This document shows, piece after piece, positions 1 to 8,753 of a DNA stretch of 64,000 nucleotides (within the stretch, counting starts at the first letter, position 1; every line of letters starts with the position of its first letter). The stretch covers positions 7,564,001 to 7,628,000 of the forward strand of contig NZ_JBCJKP010000001.1 of assembly GCF_039503195.1 (NCBI RefSeq), given 5' to 3'. The notes beneath the pieces were generated by a model. That model saw nothing but the letters and a program-made list of their open reading frames with translations, was not told the origin of the DNA and made no database searches. The position numbers and the translations under genes are program-made. The DNA is from Streptomyces mirabilis (GTDB lineage Bacteria > Actinomycetota > Actinomycetes > Streptomycetales > Streptomycetaceae).

Positions 1-157
1 CCTTGCACAACAGATCGAAATGGAGCCGGTGCTGCTCGGTGAGCACGGCGCGCCTGGGCTGCCGTGAGCTGCGTTCCGCGACGGCGTTGGCCGCGAGGGT
101 GAGCTTGGCCCAGGCACCTGAGCCAAGCCTCCGTATCGCGGAATTCTGTGTGGCCAT
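1..157 (-). CDS. Unknown protein, N-terminal fragment running off the left edge
   Basis: A minus-strand reading frame opens with ATG at 157-155 and stays open to the window edge (about 52 codons, beginning MATQNSAIRRLGSGAWAK). A G-rich ribosome site (GGGGG) lies a few bases upstream. The visible part is basic and rich in Ala and Arg, with no domain I can name. It is divergent from the CobW gene. The frame could be fortuitous, but its Streptomyces-like codon use and ribosome site favour a real gene. I do not recognise the family. Confidence 0.4.
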   Translation of the reverse strand, partial: MATQNSAIRRLGSGAWAKLTLAANAVAERSSRQPRRAVLTEQHRLHFDLLCK

Positions 158-510
158 GTCAACCCCCGAATCAGGCGACCGTTCCGCCGGTCGTCGGTTG
201 TGGGGCGACAGGGAGCGGACCGGCGAGCGGTGGGCGGCGCGCTTGCCGTCTCCCAGTTTTGCCGAGCGGCTCTGATCGGCGGGGAGGCGGAGAGGAGGCG
301 CACGGAGGGAAGTGCGGGTCGCGTTTCCCGGCGCCATGCCCAACGTGTGCCCCGTGAGCGCCGCTAACAATCGTTCACTTCGCGGGGATTCCTCCCACTC
401 GTATCCTTGGTCGGCAGCCAGTCCCCGTACGAGCGCCGGTTTACGAGCCGTCCTCGTCCAGGAGCCGGTTCGTGAGCCGGAGCACGCGTCGGTGTGAAAG
501 AGGTCGCCCG
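158..510. other. Divergent intergenic region
   Basis: This non-coding stretch separates the left-edge minus-strand gene from the CobW-type gene. I looked for a zinc-uptake-regulator (Zur) palindrome, because CobW-family metallochaperones are often zinc-controlled, and did not see one. No convincing terminator or strong -35/-10 pair is visible either. It presumably carries promoters for both flanking genes. Confidence 0.4.
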
Positions 511-1830
511 TTGAGCCAGCCCAGCCCTCAGCAGGTCCCGATCGATCAGACCTCAGGTCGGGTCCCGATCGATCAGACCTCAGGTCGGGTCCCGATCGAT
601 CAGACCTCAGGTCGGGTCCCGATCGATCAGACCTCAGGTCGGGTCCTGATCGATCGGACATCAGGTCAGGTCCCCATCGACCGGACCGCCGGTGACCAGG
701 TCCACCTCGACGGAACTTCCGCCCGGCAGATCCCGGTCGTCGTCCTCGCCGGCTTTCTCGGCTCAGGCAAGACCACCCTGCTCAACCACCTCCTGCACCG
801 CAGCGGAGGCAGCCGCATCGGCGCCGTCGTCAACGACTTCGGGGCGATCGAGATCGATGCGATGGCCGTGGCCGGGGCGCTGGGGGACTCCACCGTCTCG
901 CTGGGGAACGGATGCCTGTGCTGCGCCGTCGACGCCAGTGAGCTCGACGAGTATCTCGGGCGGCTGACCCGGCCCTCGGCCCGTATCGACGTCATCGTCA
1001 TCGAGGCGAGCGGCCTCGCCGAGCCGCAGGAGCTCGTGCGGATGGTGCTGGCCAGTGAGCATCCGCGGATCGTCTACGGTGGGCTCGTCGAGGTGGTCGA
1101 CGCGGCCGAGTTCGACGGTACGCGCGAGAAGCATCCCGAGATCGACCGGCATCTCGCGCTCGCCGACCTCGTCGTCGTCAACAAGACCGACCGAGCCGAG
1201 GACGGCGAGCGCGTGCTGCGCACCGTACGCGGGCTTGTCGACCGGGCCGCCGTCGTGCCCGCCACCTACGGCCGCGTCGATCCCGAGTTCCTCTTCGACT
1301 GCAGGCCGAGTGAGGAGCGCATCGGGCAGCTGTCCTTCGACGACCTCCACCGGCACGACGAGAGCGGTCTCCAGGGGCACCACGACCACCTGCACTCCGC
1401 CTACGAAACCCTCTCCTTCAGCTCCGAAGTGCCGCTCGGTCCTCGGGAATTGATGGACTTCCTCGACAGCAGACCCGAGGGGCTCTACCGCATCAAGGGC
1501 TACGTCGATTTCGGCGTCGAGGACAGGGACAACCGGTACGCCGTGCATGCCGTCGGGCGGTTTCTGCGCTTCTACCCGGAGCCCTGGGCTTCTGCCGAGC
1601 CGCGCCTCACCCAGCTCGTGCTGATCGGCTCCGGCATCGACACCTCGGCTCTGGCCAAGGAGTTGGAGGCGTGCGAAAAGGACGCCCCACACGCCGACGA
1701 ACACAGCATGTGGGGCGTCCTTCGCTACGTACAGGACAGCCACGTACAGGACAGCCACGTACAGGACAGCTACCCGGAGGACAGCCACGTTCAGGACGAG
1801 GAGCCCGACGGTCTCGAAGAGACCGGTTGA
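511..1830 (+). CDS. CobW/COG0523-family metal-insertion GTPase with repeat tails
   Basis: G3E-family P-loop GTPase of the COG0523 group, cytosolic proteins that deliver zinc, cobalt or another metal to client proteins. The Walker A motif GFLGSGKTT, the family's CxCC metal motif (GCLCCAV) and the NKTD guanine-specificity motif are all present, followed by the CobW C-terminal domain. I chose the TTG at 511 because GAAAGAGG lies 7-8 bases upstream; a GTG 39 bases earlier is possible but has no such site. The protein begins with six copies of a 9-residue repeat (consensus VPIDQTSGR) before the GTPase domain and ends with five copies of a pentapeptide (HVQDS-like). Both tails are outside the family core and are probably disordered. 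The gene ends 1 bp before the convergent parC stop. The metal is unknown; histidines near the C-terminus could bind it. Confidence 0.85.
   Translation: MSQPSPQQVPIDQTSGRVPIDQTSGRVPIDQTSGRVPIDQTSGRVLIDRTSGQVPIDRTAGDQVHLDGTSARQIPVVVLAGFLGSGKTTLLNHLLHRSGGSRIGAVVNDFGAIEIDAMAVAGALGDSTVSLGNGCLCCAVDASELDEYLGRLTRPSARIDVIVIEASGLAEPQELVRMVLASEHPRIVYGGLVEVVDAAEFDGTREKHPEIDRHLALADLVVVNKTDRAEDGERVLRTVRGLVDRAAVVPATYGRVDPEFLFDCRPSEERIGQLSFDDLHRHDESGLQGHHDHLHSAYETLSFSSEVPLGPRELMDFLDSRPEGLYRIKGYVDFGVEDRDNRYAVHAVGRFLRFYPEPWASAEPRLTQLVLIGSGIDTSALAKELEACEKDAPHADEHSMWGVLRYVQDSHVQDSHVQDSYPEDSHVQDEEPDGLEETG
535..696 (+). repeat. Six tandem 27-bp repeats at the 5' end of the CobW gene
   Basis: Units start at 535, 562, 589, 616, 643 and 670. 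The first four are identical (GTCCCGATCGATCAGACC followed by TCAGGTCGG); the last two are diverged. Each unit is nine codons, so copy-number change would keep frame. Each unit also holds two palindromes, GATCGATC and GACCTCAGGTC, so it may be a DNA-level hairpin or binding site as well as coding sequence. The identity of the first four copies points to recent expansion. Confidence 0.9.
1726..1800 (+). repeat. Five tandem 15-bp repeats near the 3' end of the CobW gene
   Basis: Units begin at 1726, 1741, 1756, 1771 and 1786, with consensus CACGTACAGGACAGC encoding HVQDS. The fourth unit is diverged (YPEDS). The repeat is in frame and ends 30 bp before the stop codon. It gives the protein an acidic, His-containing tail. 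Confidence 0.85.
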
Positions 1831-1831
1831 T

Positions 1832-4291
1832 CTACACCGGGCCCGCCACCACCGACACCGTCTTCGCCAGCGACACTCCCGAGCCGTCACGGCGCGGGTC
1901 GATCTCCGGGAGCTCGGCCGGTGTGCCGTTCTTCTGCGCGGCCCGGGCCGGAAGCGCGCCCGCCCAGGCCAGCGAGAGGCAGTCCTCGCCCTTCAGGAAC
2001 CGCTGGCAGCGCACGCCACCCGTGGCGCGGCCCTTGCGCGGGTACTGGTCGAAGGGTGTCAGCTTGGCCGTGGTCTGGACGGAGTCGTCCAGCGTGCCGC
2101 GCGAGCCCGCCACCGTGAAGACCACCGCGTCCACCGCCGGGTCGACCGCGGTGAAGGAGATCACCTTCGCGCCCTCGGTGAGCTTGATGCCCGTCATGCC
2201 GCCCGCCGCCCGGCCCTGCGGGCGGACCTGCGAGGCCTGGTAGCGCAGCAGCTGGGCGTCGTCGGTGATGAAGACCAGGTCCTCTTCGCCGGTGCGCAGT
2301 TCGACCGCGCCGACGATCCGGTCGCCGTCCTTGAGGGTGATGACCTCCAACTCCTCCTTGTTCGAGGGGTAGTCGGGGACCACACGCTTCACGACGCCCT
2401 GTTCGGTGCCGATCGCCAGGCCGGGCGAGGACTCGTCGAGCGTCGTCAGACAGATCACCGTCTCGTCCGGCTCCAGGGAGGACAGGAACTCCGCGATCGG
2501 AGCGCCTCCGGAGAGGTTGGGCGCCGACGCTGTCTCCGGCAGCTGTGGCAGGTCGATCACACTCAGCCGGAGCAGGCGGCCCGAGGACGTGACCGCCCCG
2601 ATCTCGCCGCGGGCCGTCGCCGGCACCGCGGAGACGATCAGGTCGTGCTTGGTGCGCTTGGCGTCCTCGGCCTCCTCGAAGGGGTCGCCGTTGGCCGTAC
2701 GGGCCAGCAGGCCCGTCGAGGACAGGAGCACCCGGCACGGGTCGTCGGCCACCTGGAGCGAGACCGTCGCGGTGGGGGTGCCCGCGGACTCCAGGAGCAC
2801 CGTGCGCCGGTCGGTGCCGAACTTCTTGGCGACCGCGGCCAGTTCTCCGGAGACCAGCTTGCGCAGCTCGGCGTCCGAGTCGAGGATGCCGGTCAGCTCG
2901 TCGATCTCGCCGTTGAGCCGGTCGCGCTCCGACTCCAACTCGATGCGGTCGAACCTGGTCAGGCGGCGCAGCGGGGTGTCCAGGATGTACTGCGTCTGGA
3001 TCTCGGAGAGCGAGAAGTGCTCGATCAGGCGTTCCTTCGCCTGCGCCGAGTTGTCGCTGGAGCGGATGAGGCGGATGACCTCGTCGATGTCCAGGAGGGC
3101 GACGAGGAGGCCCTCGACCAGGTGGAGGCGGTCGCGCTTCTTGCTGCGGCGGAACTCACTGCGGCGGCGCACGACGTTGAAGCGGTGGTCGAGATAGACC
3201 TCGAGGAGTTCCTTGAGGCCCAGGGTGAGCGGCTGACCGTCCACCAACGCCACGTTGTTGATGCCGAAGGACTCCTCCATCGGCGTCAGCTTGTAGAGCT
3301 GCTCCAGGACCGCTTCCGGCACGAAGCCGTTCTTGATCTCGATGACCAGGCGCAGTCCGTGCGAGCGGTCGGTGAGGTCCTTGACGTCGGCGATGCCCTG
3401 GAGCTTCTTGGCGTTGACCAGGTCCTTGATCTTGCTGATCACCTTCTCCGGGCCGACGGTGAAGGGCAGTTCGGTGACGACGAGGCCCTTGCGGCGCGCC
3501 GTGACGTCCTCCACCGACACCGTGGCGCGGATCTTGAAGGTGCCGCGGCCCGACTCGTAGGCGTCCCTGATCCCGGTCAGGCCGACGATCCGGCCGCCCG
3601 TGGGCAGGTCTGGGCCCGGCACGTACTTCATCAGCGTGTCCAGGTCGGCGCCCGGATAGCGGATCAGGTGGCGGGCGGCCGCGATGACCTCGCCGAGGTT
3701 GTGCGGCGGCATGTTCGTCGCCATACCGACGGCGATCCCGGACGAGCCGTTGACCAGCAGGTTCGGGTACGCCGCCGGGAGGACGTCGGGCTCCTGCTCC
3801 TGGCCGTCGTAGTTCGGCGTGAAATCGACCGTGTCCTCGTCGATGGACTCGGTCATCAGTGACGTGGCGTCGGCCATCCGGCACTCGGTGTAACGCATGG
3901 CGGCCGGCGGGTCGTCATTGCCGAGCGAACCGAAGTTGCCGTGGCCGTCGACCAGCGGCAGGCGCATGGAGAACGGCTGGGCCAGGCGCACGAGTGCGTC
4001 GTAGATCGACGCGTCGCCGTGCGGGTGGAGCTTACCCATGACCTCGCCGACGACGCGGGCGCACTTCACATAGCCGCGGTCGGGGCGCAGCCCCATCTCG
4101 TTCATCTGGTACACGATGCGGCGGTGCACGGGCTTGAGGCCGTCACGGGCGTCCGGCAGGGCTCGCGAATAGATGACCGAGTACGCGTATTCGAGGAAGG
4201 AGCCCTGCATCTCGTCCACGACGTCGATGTCGAGGATCTTCTCCTCGTACGAGTCGTCGGGCGGCGGGGTCTTCGTGCTGCGGCGGGCCAT
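1832..4291 (-). CDS. parC: DNA topoisomerase IV subunit A (ParC/GyrA family)
   Basis: Type IIA topoisomerase A subunit (819 aa) that cleaves and religates DNA and works with a ParE/GyrB-type partner not in this window. The breakage-reunion core is clear: the KLHPHGD motif near residue 88 and the catalytic tyrosine at about residue 134 in AMRYTECRM. The C-terminal beta-pinwheel follows. The GyrA-box equivalent reads QGRAAGG instead of QRRGGKG, which supports topoisomerase IV-like function over true gyrase; Streptomyces usually keeps gyrA near oriC, a different neighbourhood. I start at the ATG at 4291 ([13 protein letters not shown]) because GAAGGAG lies upstream and the extra N-terminal residues of a longer frame are not family-like. 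The gene is convergent with the CobW gene. Confidence 0.9.
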   Translation of the reverse strand: MARRSTKTPPPDDSYEEKILDIDVVDEMQGSFLEYAYSVIYSRALPDARDGLKPVHRRIVYQMNEMGLRPDRGYVKCARVVGEVMGKLHPHGDASIYDALVRLAQPFSMRLPLVDGHGNFGSLGNDDPPAAMRYTECRMADATSLMTESIDEDTVDFTPNYDGQEQEPDVLPAAYPNLLVNGSSGIAVGMATNMPPHNLGEVIAAARHLIRYPGADLDTLMKYVPGPDLPTGGRIVGLTGIRDAYESGRGTFKIRATVSVEDVTARRKGLVVTELPFTVGPEKVISKIKDLVNAKKLQGIADVKDLTDRSHGLRLVIEIKNGFVPEAVLEQLYKLTPMEESFGINNVALVDGQPLTLGLKELLEVYLDHRFNVVRRRSEFRRSKKRDRLHLVEGLLVALLDIDEVIRLIRSSDNSAQAKERLIEHFSLSEIQTQYILDTPLRRLTRFDRIELESERDRLNGEIDELTGILDSDAELRKLVSGELAAVAKKFGTDRRTVLLESAGTPTATVSLQVADDPCRVLLSSTGLLARTANGDPFEEAEDAKRTKHDLIVSAVPATARGEIGAVTSSGRLLRLSVIDLPQLPETASAPNLSGGAPIAEFLSSLEPDETVICLTTLDESSPGLAIGTEQGVVKRVVPDYPSNKEELEVITLKDGDRIVGAVELRTGEEDLVFITDDAQLLRYQASQVRPQGRAAGGMTGIKLTEGAKVISFTAVDPAVDAVVFTVAGSRGTLDDSVQTTAKLTPFDQYPRKGRATGGVRCQRFLKGEDCLSLAWAGALPARAAQKNGTPAELPEIDPRRDGSGVSLAKTVSVVAGPV

Positions 4292-4570
4292 CGCTGCTGC
4301 GGCTCCTTCACAGTCTCTGCCGGGGCATGAACGGGTTCTGACGCGCACCATTGTGGACCGCCGCACTGACAACGCCGACCGCGACCCGTCCATAGGGGCT
4401 CCGCGGAGCCCGGTTCCGCTCGCTCACGGTGAACGGAAGTCCGGCCTCCCACCTCAGGAATTCTCGCTCTCGGCGTACGAGGCGCGGGAACTTCGCCACC
4501 GGTCGGCGCGCTTGCATACAGTGGCAGGACCGGCAGGAATTCTGCAGTTTCCGCGATCGAAGGGACGTAC

Positions 4571-5911
4571 ATGCCCATGGGTCACACGGCCACAGCTGAG
4601 GCAGGCTCCGGCGGCCTGACAGCGACCGAGCACCGCCTGGCCAACGGCCTGCGCGTGGTGCTCTCCGAGGACCATCTGACCCCGGTCGCGGCGGTGTGCC
4701 TCTGGTACGACGTCGGCTCTCGGCACGAGGTCAAGGGCCGTACCGGCCTTGCTCACCTTTTCGAGCACCTGATGTTCCAGGGCTCCGGCCAGGTGAAGGG
4801 CAACGGCCACTTCGAACTGGTGCAGGGCGCGGGCGGCTCCCTCAACGGAACGACCAGCTTCGAGCGCACCAACTACTTCGAGACGATGCCCGCCCACCAG
4901 CTGGAGCTCGCCCTCTGGCTGGAGGCCGACCGCATGGGCTCGCTGCTGGCCGCGCTCGACGACGAGTCCATGGAGAACCAGCGGGACGTCGTCAAGAACG
5001 AGCGCCGCCAGCGTTACGACAACGTGCCCTACGGCACCGCCTTCGAGAAGCTGACCGCGCTCGCCTACCCCGAGGGCCACCCCTACCACCACACCCCGAT
5101 CGGGTCGATGGCGGACCTGGACGCGGCGACCCTGGAGGACGCCCGCGCCTTCTTCCGCACCTACTACGCGCCGAACAACGCGGTGCTCTCCGTGGTCGGG
5201 GACATCGACCCGCGGCAGACACTCGCCTGGATCGAGAAGTACTTCGGCTCCATCCCCGGGCACGACGGCAAGCCCGCCCCGCGCGACGGCTCGCTGCCCG
5301 AGGTCATCGGTGAGCAACTGCGCGAGGTCGTCGAGGAGGAGGTCCCGGCGCGCGCCCTGATGGCCGCCTACCGGCTCCCGGAGGACGGCACGCGTGCGGC
5401 CGACGCGGCCGACGTGGCGCTCACCATCCTCGGCGGCGGCGAGTCGTCCCGGCTCTACAACCGGCTCGTACGCCGCGACCGCACCGCCGTCGCGGCCGGG
5501 TTCGGCCTGCTGCGGCTCGCCGGAGCGCCCTCCCTGGGCTGGCTGGACGTGAAGACGTCCGGTGACGTCGAGGTCCCGGTGATCGAGTCCGCCGTCGACG
5601 CGGAGCTCGCCCGGTTCGCCGAGGAGGGCCCCACGGACGAGGAGATGGAGCGCGCCCAGGCCCAGTTGGAGCGCGAGTGGCTGGACCGGCTCGGTACGGT
5701 CGCCGGCCGCGCCGACGAACTGTGCCGGTACGCCGTCCTGTTCGGCGACCCGCAGCTCGCCCTGACGGCCGTACAGCGTGTCCTGGACATCACGGCCGAG
5801 GAGGTCCAGGAGGTCGCCAAGGCCCGTCTGCGCCCCGACAACCGCGCGGTGCTCGTGTACGAGCCGGTCGCTGCCGACACCACCGAAGAGGACGAGGAGG
5901 CGGCGAAGTGA
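4571..5911 (+). CDS. M16 family zinc metallopeptidase, catalytic subunit
   Basis: Insulinase/pitrilysin-family protease of 446 aa. The inverted zinc motif HxxEH is intact (HLFEH, residues 62-66), and a downstream NERR segment near residue 140 supplies the expected third-ligand glutamate. Two M16 domains are present. No signal peptide is visible, so it is probably cytosolic. The next gene encodes an inactive-looking M16 partner and overlaps this stop by four bases (GTGA). The pair therefore looks like the two-subunit M16B arrangement, with this polypeptide providing catalysis and the other closing the chamber. The substrate is unknown. It starts 280 bp from the divergent parC start. Confidence 0.88.
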   Translation: MPMGHTATAEAGSGGLTATEHRLANGLRVVLSEDHLTPVAAVCLWYDVGSRHEVKGRTGLAHLFEHLMFQGSGQVKGNGHFELVQGAGGSLNGTTSFERTNYFETMPAHQLELALWLEADRMGSLLAALDDESMENQRDVVKNERRQRYDNVPYGTAFEKLTALAYPEGHPYHHTPIGSMADLDAATLEDARAFFRTYYAPNNAVLSVVGDIDPRQTLAWIEKYFGSIPGHDGKPAPRDGSLPEVIGEQLREVVEEEVPARALMAAYRLPEDGTRAADAADVALTILGGGESSRLYNRLVRRDRTAVAAGFGLLRLAGAPSLGWLDVKTSGDVEVPVIESAVDAELARFAEEGPTDEEMERAQAQLEREWLDRLGTVAGRADELCRYAVLFGDPQLALTAVQRVLDITAEEVQEVAKARLRPDNRAVLVYEPVAADTTEEDEEAAK

Positions 5912-7296
5912 CCGAGCTCGCCACCATGGACTTCCACCCACAGCCCCAGGCGGGTCAGCCCAAGCCCTGGGCCTTCCCGGCGCCCGAGCGCGGCACGCTG
6001 GACAACGGCCTGACCGTGCTGCGCTGCCACCGCCCCGGCCAGCAAGTCGTCGCCGTCGAGGTGCTGCTCGCCGCGCCGCTGGAGGCCGAGCCCGTGGGCC
6101 TCGACGGCGTCGCCACGATCATGGCGCGCGCCTTCTCCGAGGGCACCGACAAGCTCTCCGCGGAGGAGTTCGCCGCCGAGCTGGAGCGCTGCGGCGCCAC
6201 CCTCGACGCGCACGCCGATCACCCCGGCGTACGGCTGTCGCTCGAAGTGCCCGTCTCGCGCCTGCCCAAGGCGCTCGGGCTGCTCGCCGACGCCCTGAGG
6301 GCACCGGCGTTCGCGGAGAGCGAGGTCGAGCGCCTGGTGCGCAACCGGCTCGACGAGATCCCGCACGAGACGGCGAACCCGGCCCGGCGTGCCGCCAAGG
6401 AGCTCTCCAAGGAGCTGTTCCCGGCGACCTCGCGCATGTCGCGCCCGCGCCAGGGCACCGAGGAGACCGTCCAGAAGATCGACTCGACGACCGTACGCGC
6501 CTTCTTCGACAAGCACGTACGTCCCGCCACGTCCACCGCCGTGATTGTCGGCGACCTGACCGGCGTCGACCTCGACGCGCTGCTCGCCGAGACGCTCGGC
6601 GACTGGACCGGTTCGTCCGCCGAGCCGCGCCCCGTGCCGCCGGTGGCCGCCGACGACACCGGCCGTGTGATCATCGTGGACCGCCCCGGCGCGGTCCAGA
6701 CGCAGCTGCTCATCGGCCGTGTCGGCGCCGACCGGCACGACCGTGTGTGGCCCGCCCAGGTGCTCGGCACGTACTGCCTCGGCGGCACTCTCACCTCGCG
6801 TCTGGACCGCGTCCTGCGCGAGGAAAAGGGCTACACCTACGGTGTGCGGGCGTTCGGCCAGGTCCTGCGCGCCGCGCCGGACGGAACCGGTATCGCGATG
6901 CTCGCCATCAGCGGCTCCGTGGACACCCCGAACACCGGCCCTGCGCTCGACGACCTCTGGAAGGTGCTGCGCACCCTCGCCGCAGAGGGCCTGACGGACG
7001 CCGAGCGCGACGTCGCCGTACAGAACCTGGTGGGGGTGGCGCCCCTCAAGTTCGAGACCGCGGCGGCCGTCGCGGGCACACTCGCGGACCAGGTCGAGCA
7101 GTACCTGCCGGACGACTACCAGGCGACGCTGTACCAGCAACTCGCCGCGACGGGCACCGTGGAGGCCACCGCGGCCGCCGTGAGCGCCTTCCCGGTGGAC
7201 CGTCTGGTGACCGTCCTCGTCGGCGACGCCGCGCAGATCCAGGAGCCCGTCAAGGCCCTCGGAATCGGTGAAGTGACCGTCGTTTCGGCGGAGTAG
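5908..7296 (+). CDS. M16 family peptidase-like partner lacking the zinc motif
   Basis: M16-fold protein of 462 aa. It shares the family architecture (an LDNGLTVL-like opening at the start and an R/Y-containing EEKGYTYGVRAF segment in the C-terminal half), but no HxxEH is present where the zinc site should be. In known M16B pairs the partner lacks the zinc site and contributes substrate-binding residues such as the R/Y pair. The GTG start at 5908 overlaps the upstream stop, implying translational coupling and fixed stoichiometry. A longer open frame upstream of 5908 only re-reads the first protease gene and was not used. A strong terminator follows at 7382. Confidence 0.87.
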   Translation: MTELATMDFHPQPQAGQPKPWAFPAPERGTLDNGLTVLRCHRPGQQVVAVEVLLAAPLEAEPVGLDGVATIMARAFSEGTDKLSAEEFAAELERCGATLDAHADHPGVRLSLEVPVSRLPKALGLLADALRAPAFAESEVERLVRNRLDEIPHETANPARRAAKELSKELFPATSRMSRPRQGTEETVQKIDSTTVRAFFDKHVRPATSTAVIVGDLTGVDLDALLAETLGDWTGSSAEPRPVPPVAADDTGRVIIVDRPGAVQTQLLIGRVGADRHDRVWPAQVLGTYCLGGTLTSRLDRVLREEKGYTYGVRAFGQVLRAAPDGTGIAMLAISGSVDTPNTGPALDDLWKVLRTLAAEGLTDAERDVAVQNLVGVAPLKFETAAAVAGTLADQVEQYLPDDYQATLYQQLAATGTVEATAAAVSAFPVDRLVTVLVGDAAQIQEPVKALGIGEVTVVSAE

Positions 7297-7318
7297 AGGT
7301 TCACGGAGTGGAGGTTCA
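7290..7318 (+). repeat. Imperfect 15-bp tandem duplication spanning a stop codon
   Basis: The end of the second M16 gene, CGGAGTAGAGGTTCA, is followed directly by CGGAGTGGAGGTTCA. The first copy contains the TAG stop and the second carries TGG there. See the finding on stop-spanning duplications. Confidence 0.6.
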
Positions 7319-7381
7319 GCGGCTCAGTGGGGGCCGGCTGTAAGCCGAGCCGCACGCGGAGCGGAAGAGCGTGACTCCGCA

Positions 7382-7420
7382 GGGCCCGGGTGACTGAAGA
7401 GTCGCCCGGGCCCCTTTTTT
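7382..7420 (+). terminator. Rho-independent terminator after the M16 operon
   Basis: A 14-bp G+C-rich stem (GGGCCCGGGTGACT with AGTCGCCCGGGCCC, one G/T mismatch) has a 4-nt loop and is followed by CTTTTTT. A T-run this clear is unusual in such GC-rich DNA. Confidence 0.85.
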
Positions 7421-7610
7421 GATCGGATTTCCGCTCGGGTCCTCGCTCGGACTTCATCCCCAAGATGTCCGTATTGGTAGGGAGGTTGCCCGTCTGCCCT
7501 GTGGCATGCACTACAAAAGCCGTGATCCGTTTGTTGATGGAAAGACGCTCCGTCTAGCGTCGGTGCGGCTGTTCGTCAGGCAGTGCGCCGCGCCCGCGGC
7601 ACCGGACAGT

Positions 7611-7763
7611 CATCGCCGAGTCCCCGTACGGCGCGAGCCAGGGGAGCCGGGGACCCACACGTAGTCCCTGGGGTGAATCGGACGCCCTCCCTGGAGGGGG
7701 TCCGTAGGAGACCTTCCTGCTCCGAACCCGTCAGCTAACCCGGTAGGCGAGAGGGAAGGAAAG
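7611..7763 (+). promoter_or_regulatory. c-di-AMP (ydaO/yuaA-type) riboswitch
   Basis: The leader of the M23 peptidase gene carries the hallmark segments of this riboswitch class: GAGCCGGGGACCCA near 7645, GGGGTGAATC near 7670, and CCGTCAGCTAACCCGGTAGGCG near 7728. The closing helix pairs CCTTCC (7712-7717) with GGAAGG (7754-7759). That 3' strand lies in the purine-rich tract (GGGAAGGAAAGG) that must serve as ribosome site for the ATG at 7777, so ligand binding could hide it; this mechanism is inference. In actinobacteria this class commonly controls cell-wall hydrolase genes, which fits the gene downstream. Boundaries are approximate. Confidence 0.88.
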
Positions 7764-7776
7764 GATCAGCCCCTAC

Positions 7777-8541
7777 ATGGCGTTCACCTGTGGCCCCGGG
7801 AAACACCGCCGTCCGAGCCGCGTGAAGCGCTCCACCACGAACGCCGTCGGCGTCGCCGCGCTCACCACGACCGGTGTCATCGGAACCCTGGCCGCCCCGG
7901 CACTCGCCGCGGACGCCTCCGTCGAGCAGACCGGGCTGACCCAGGCCATCACCCTCGGCGACAACGTCGCCGCCCAGATCGACGCGCAGGCCGTCGCCCA
8001 GAAGCGCGCCGCCGACGAGGCCGCCGCGCGCAAGAAGGCCGAGGAAGCCGCGCGCAAGAGGGCCGCCGAGGAGGCGAAGAAGGAACGCGAGGCCAAGGAG
8101 CGTGCCGCCCGCGCCGCCGAGCGCAAGCGCCTCAACACCTTCGTCCTGCCGATCACCGGCTCGTACATCTCCACCGGCTACAAGACCGGCGGCAGCCTCT
8201 GGTCCTCCGGCAGCCACACGGGCGTCGACTTCCACGCCGCCTCCGGGACCCCGGTCCACGCGGTCGGCTCCGGCACGGTCGTCACGGCCGGCTGGGGTGG
8301 CGCGTACGGCAACCAGATCGTCCTGAAGATGCACGACGGCACCTACACGATGTACGGCCACCTGTCGTCCATCGGTGTCTCCGTGGGGCAGACGGTCACC
8401 CCGGGCCAGCAGATCGGCCTGTCCGGCTCGACCGGGAACACCACGGGGCCGCACCTCCACTTCGAGGCCCGTACGACGGCGGAGTACGGCTCCGACATGG
8501 ACCCGGTCGCCTATCTCCGCTCGCACGGCGTGAACGTCTGA
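7777..8541 (+). CDS. Secreted M23 family peptidoglycan endopeptidase
   Basis: LytM/lysostaphin-type metallopeptidase of 254 aa that cleaves peptidoglycan cross-bridges. A basic N-terminus and hydrophobic stretch ending in AAPALAADA form a signal peptide (cleavage near residue 45). Residues of about 70-120 are a charged Ala/Lys/Glu/Arg-rich coiled coil, and the C-terminal M23 domain contains HTGVD (first zinc His and Asp) and HLHF (catalytic HxH). The protein is therefore exported and acts in the wall. It lies directly behind a c-di-AMP riboswitch, linking expression to the osmotic/potassium second messenger. A stem-loop terminator follows. Confidence 0.93.
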   Translation: MAFTCGPGKHRRPSRVKRSTTNAVGVAALTTTGVIGTLAAPALAADASVEQTGLTQAITLGDNVAAQIDAQAVAQKRAADEAAARKKAEEAARKRAAEEAKKEREAKERAARAAERKRLNTFVLPITGSYISTGYKTGGSLWSSGSHTGVDFHAASGTPVHAVGSGTVVTAGWGGAYGNQIVLKMHDGTYTMYGHLSSIGVSVGQTVTPGQQIGLSGSTGNTTGPHLHFEARTTAEYGSDMDPVAYLRSHGVNV

Positions 8542-8566
8542 CGCTCGCACAGCCCGAACGTCTGAC
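8518..8566 (+). repeat. Imperfect 24-bp duplication spanning the M23 stop codon
   Basis: TCGCACGGCGTGAACGTCTG is followed 24 bp later by TCGCACAGCCCGAACGTCTG. The first copy carries the real TGA stop. Two copies, about 85% identical by eye. Confidence 0.6.
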
Positions 8567-8585
8567 GACCGGCGTCAACACTTCC

Positions 8586-8615
8586 GAAGCCCCGGCTCCC
8601 CCCAGCCGGGGCTTC
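8586..8615 (+). terminator. Stem-loop terminator after the M23 gene
   Basis: GAAGCCCCGGCT and AGCCGGGGCTTC form a perfect 12-bp stem around a 6-nt pyrimidine loop, followed by GTCGTTTCG. The T-tract is weak. Confidence 0.75.
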
Positions 8616-8753
8616 GTCGTTTCGAACGACAGTCTGTCCAAAAAATATCCATGGATTCCGGCCCGCCATCGGAAATTCCGGTTCTCTGCAATAGAGTCAC
8701 TGAACAAGCGTCAATCGACCGCGTTTCGCGGGGATTAAGGCGGAGGTCCGGTC

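Noticed and set aside
3..275. Plus-strand frame at the left edge
   Set aside because: It is opposite a better minus-strand frame with a ribosome site, and its residues (Ser/Arg/Cys-rich) look like a shadow.
158..510. Zur box upstream of the CobW gene
   Set aside because: I searched for a TGAAAATGATTTTCA-like palindrome and found none.
535..696. 27-bp repeats as a CRISPR array
   Set aside because: The units are head to tail with no unique spacers and are in frame within a coding sequence.
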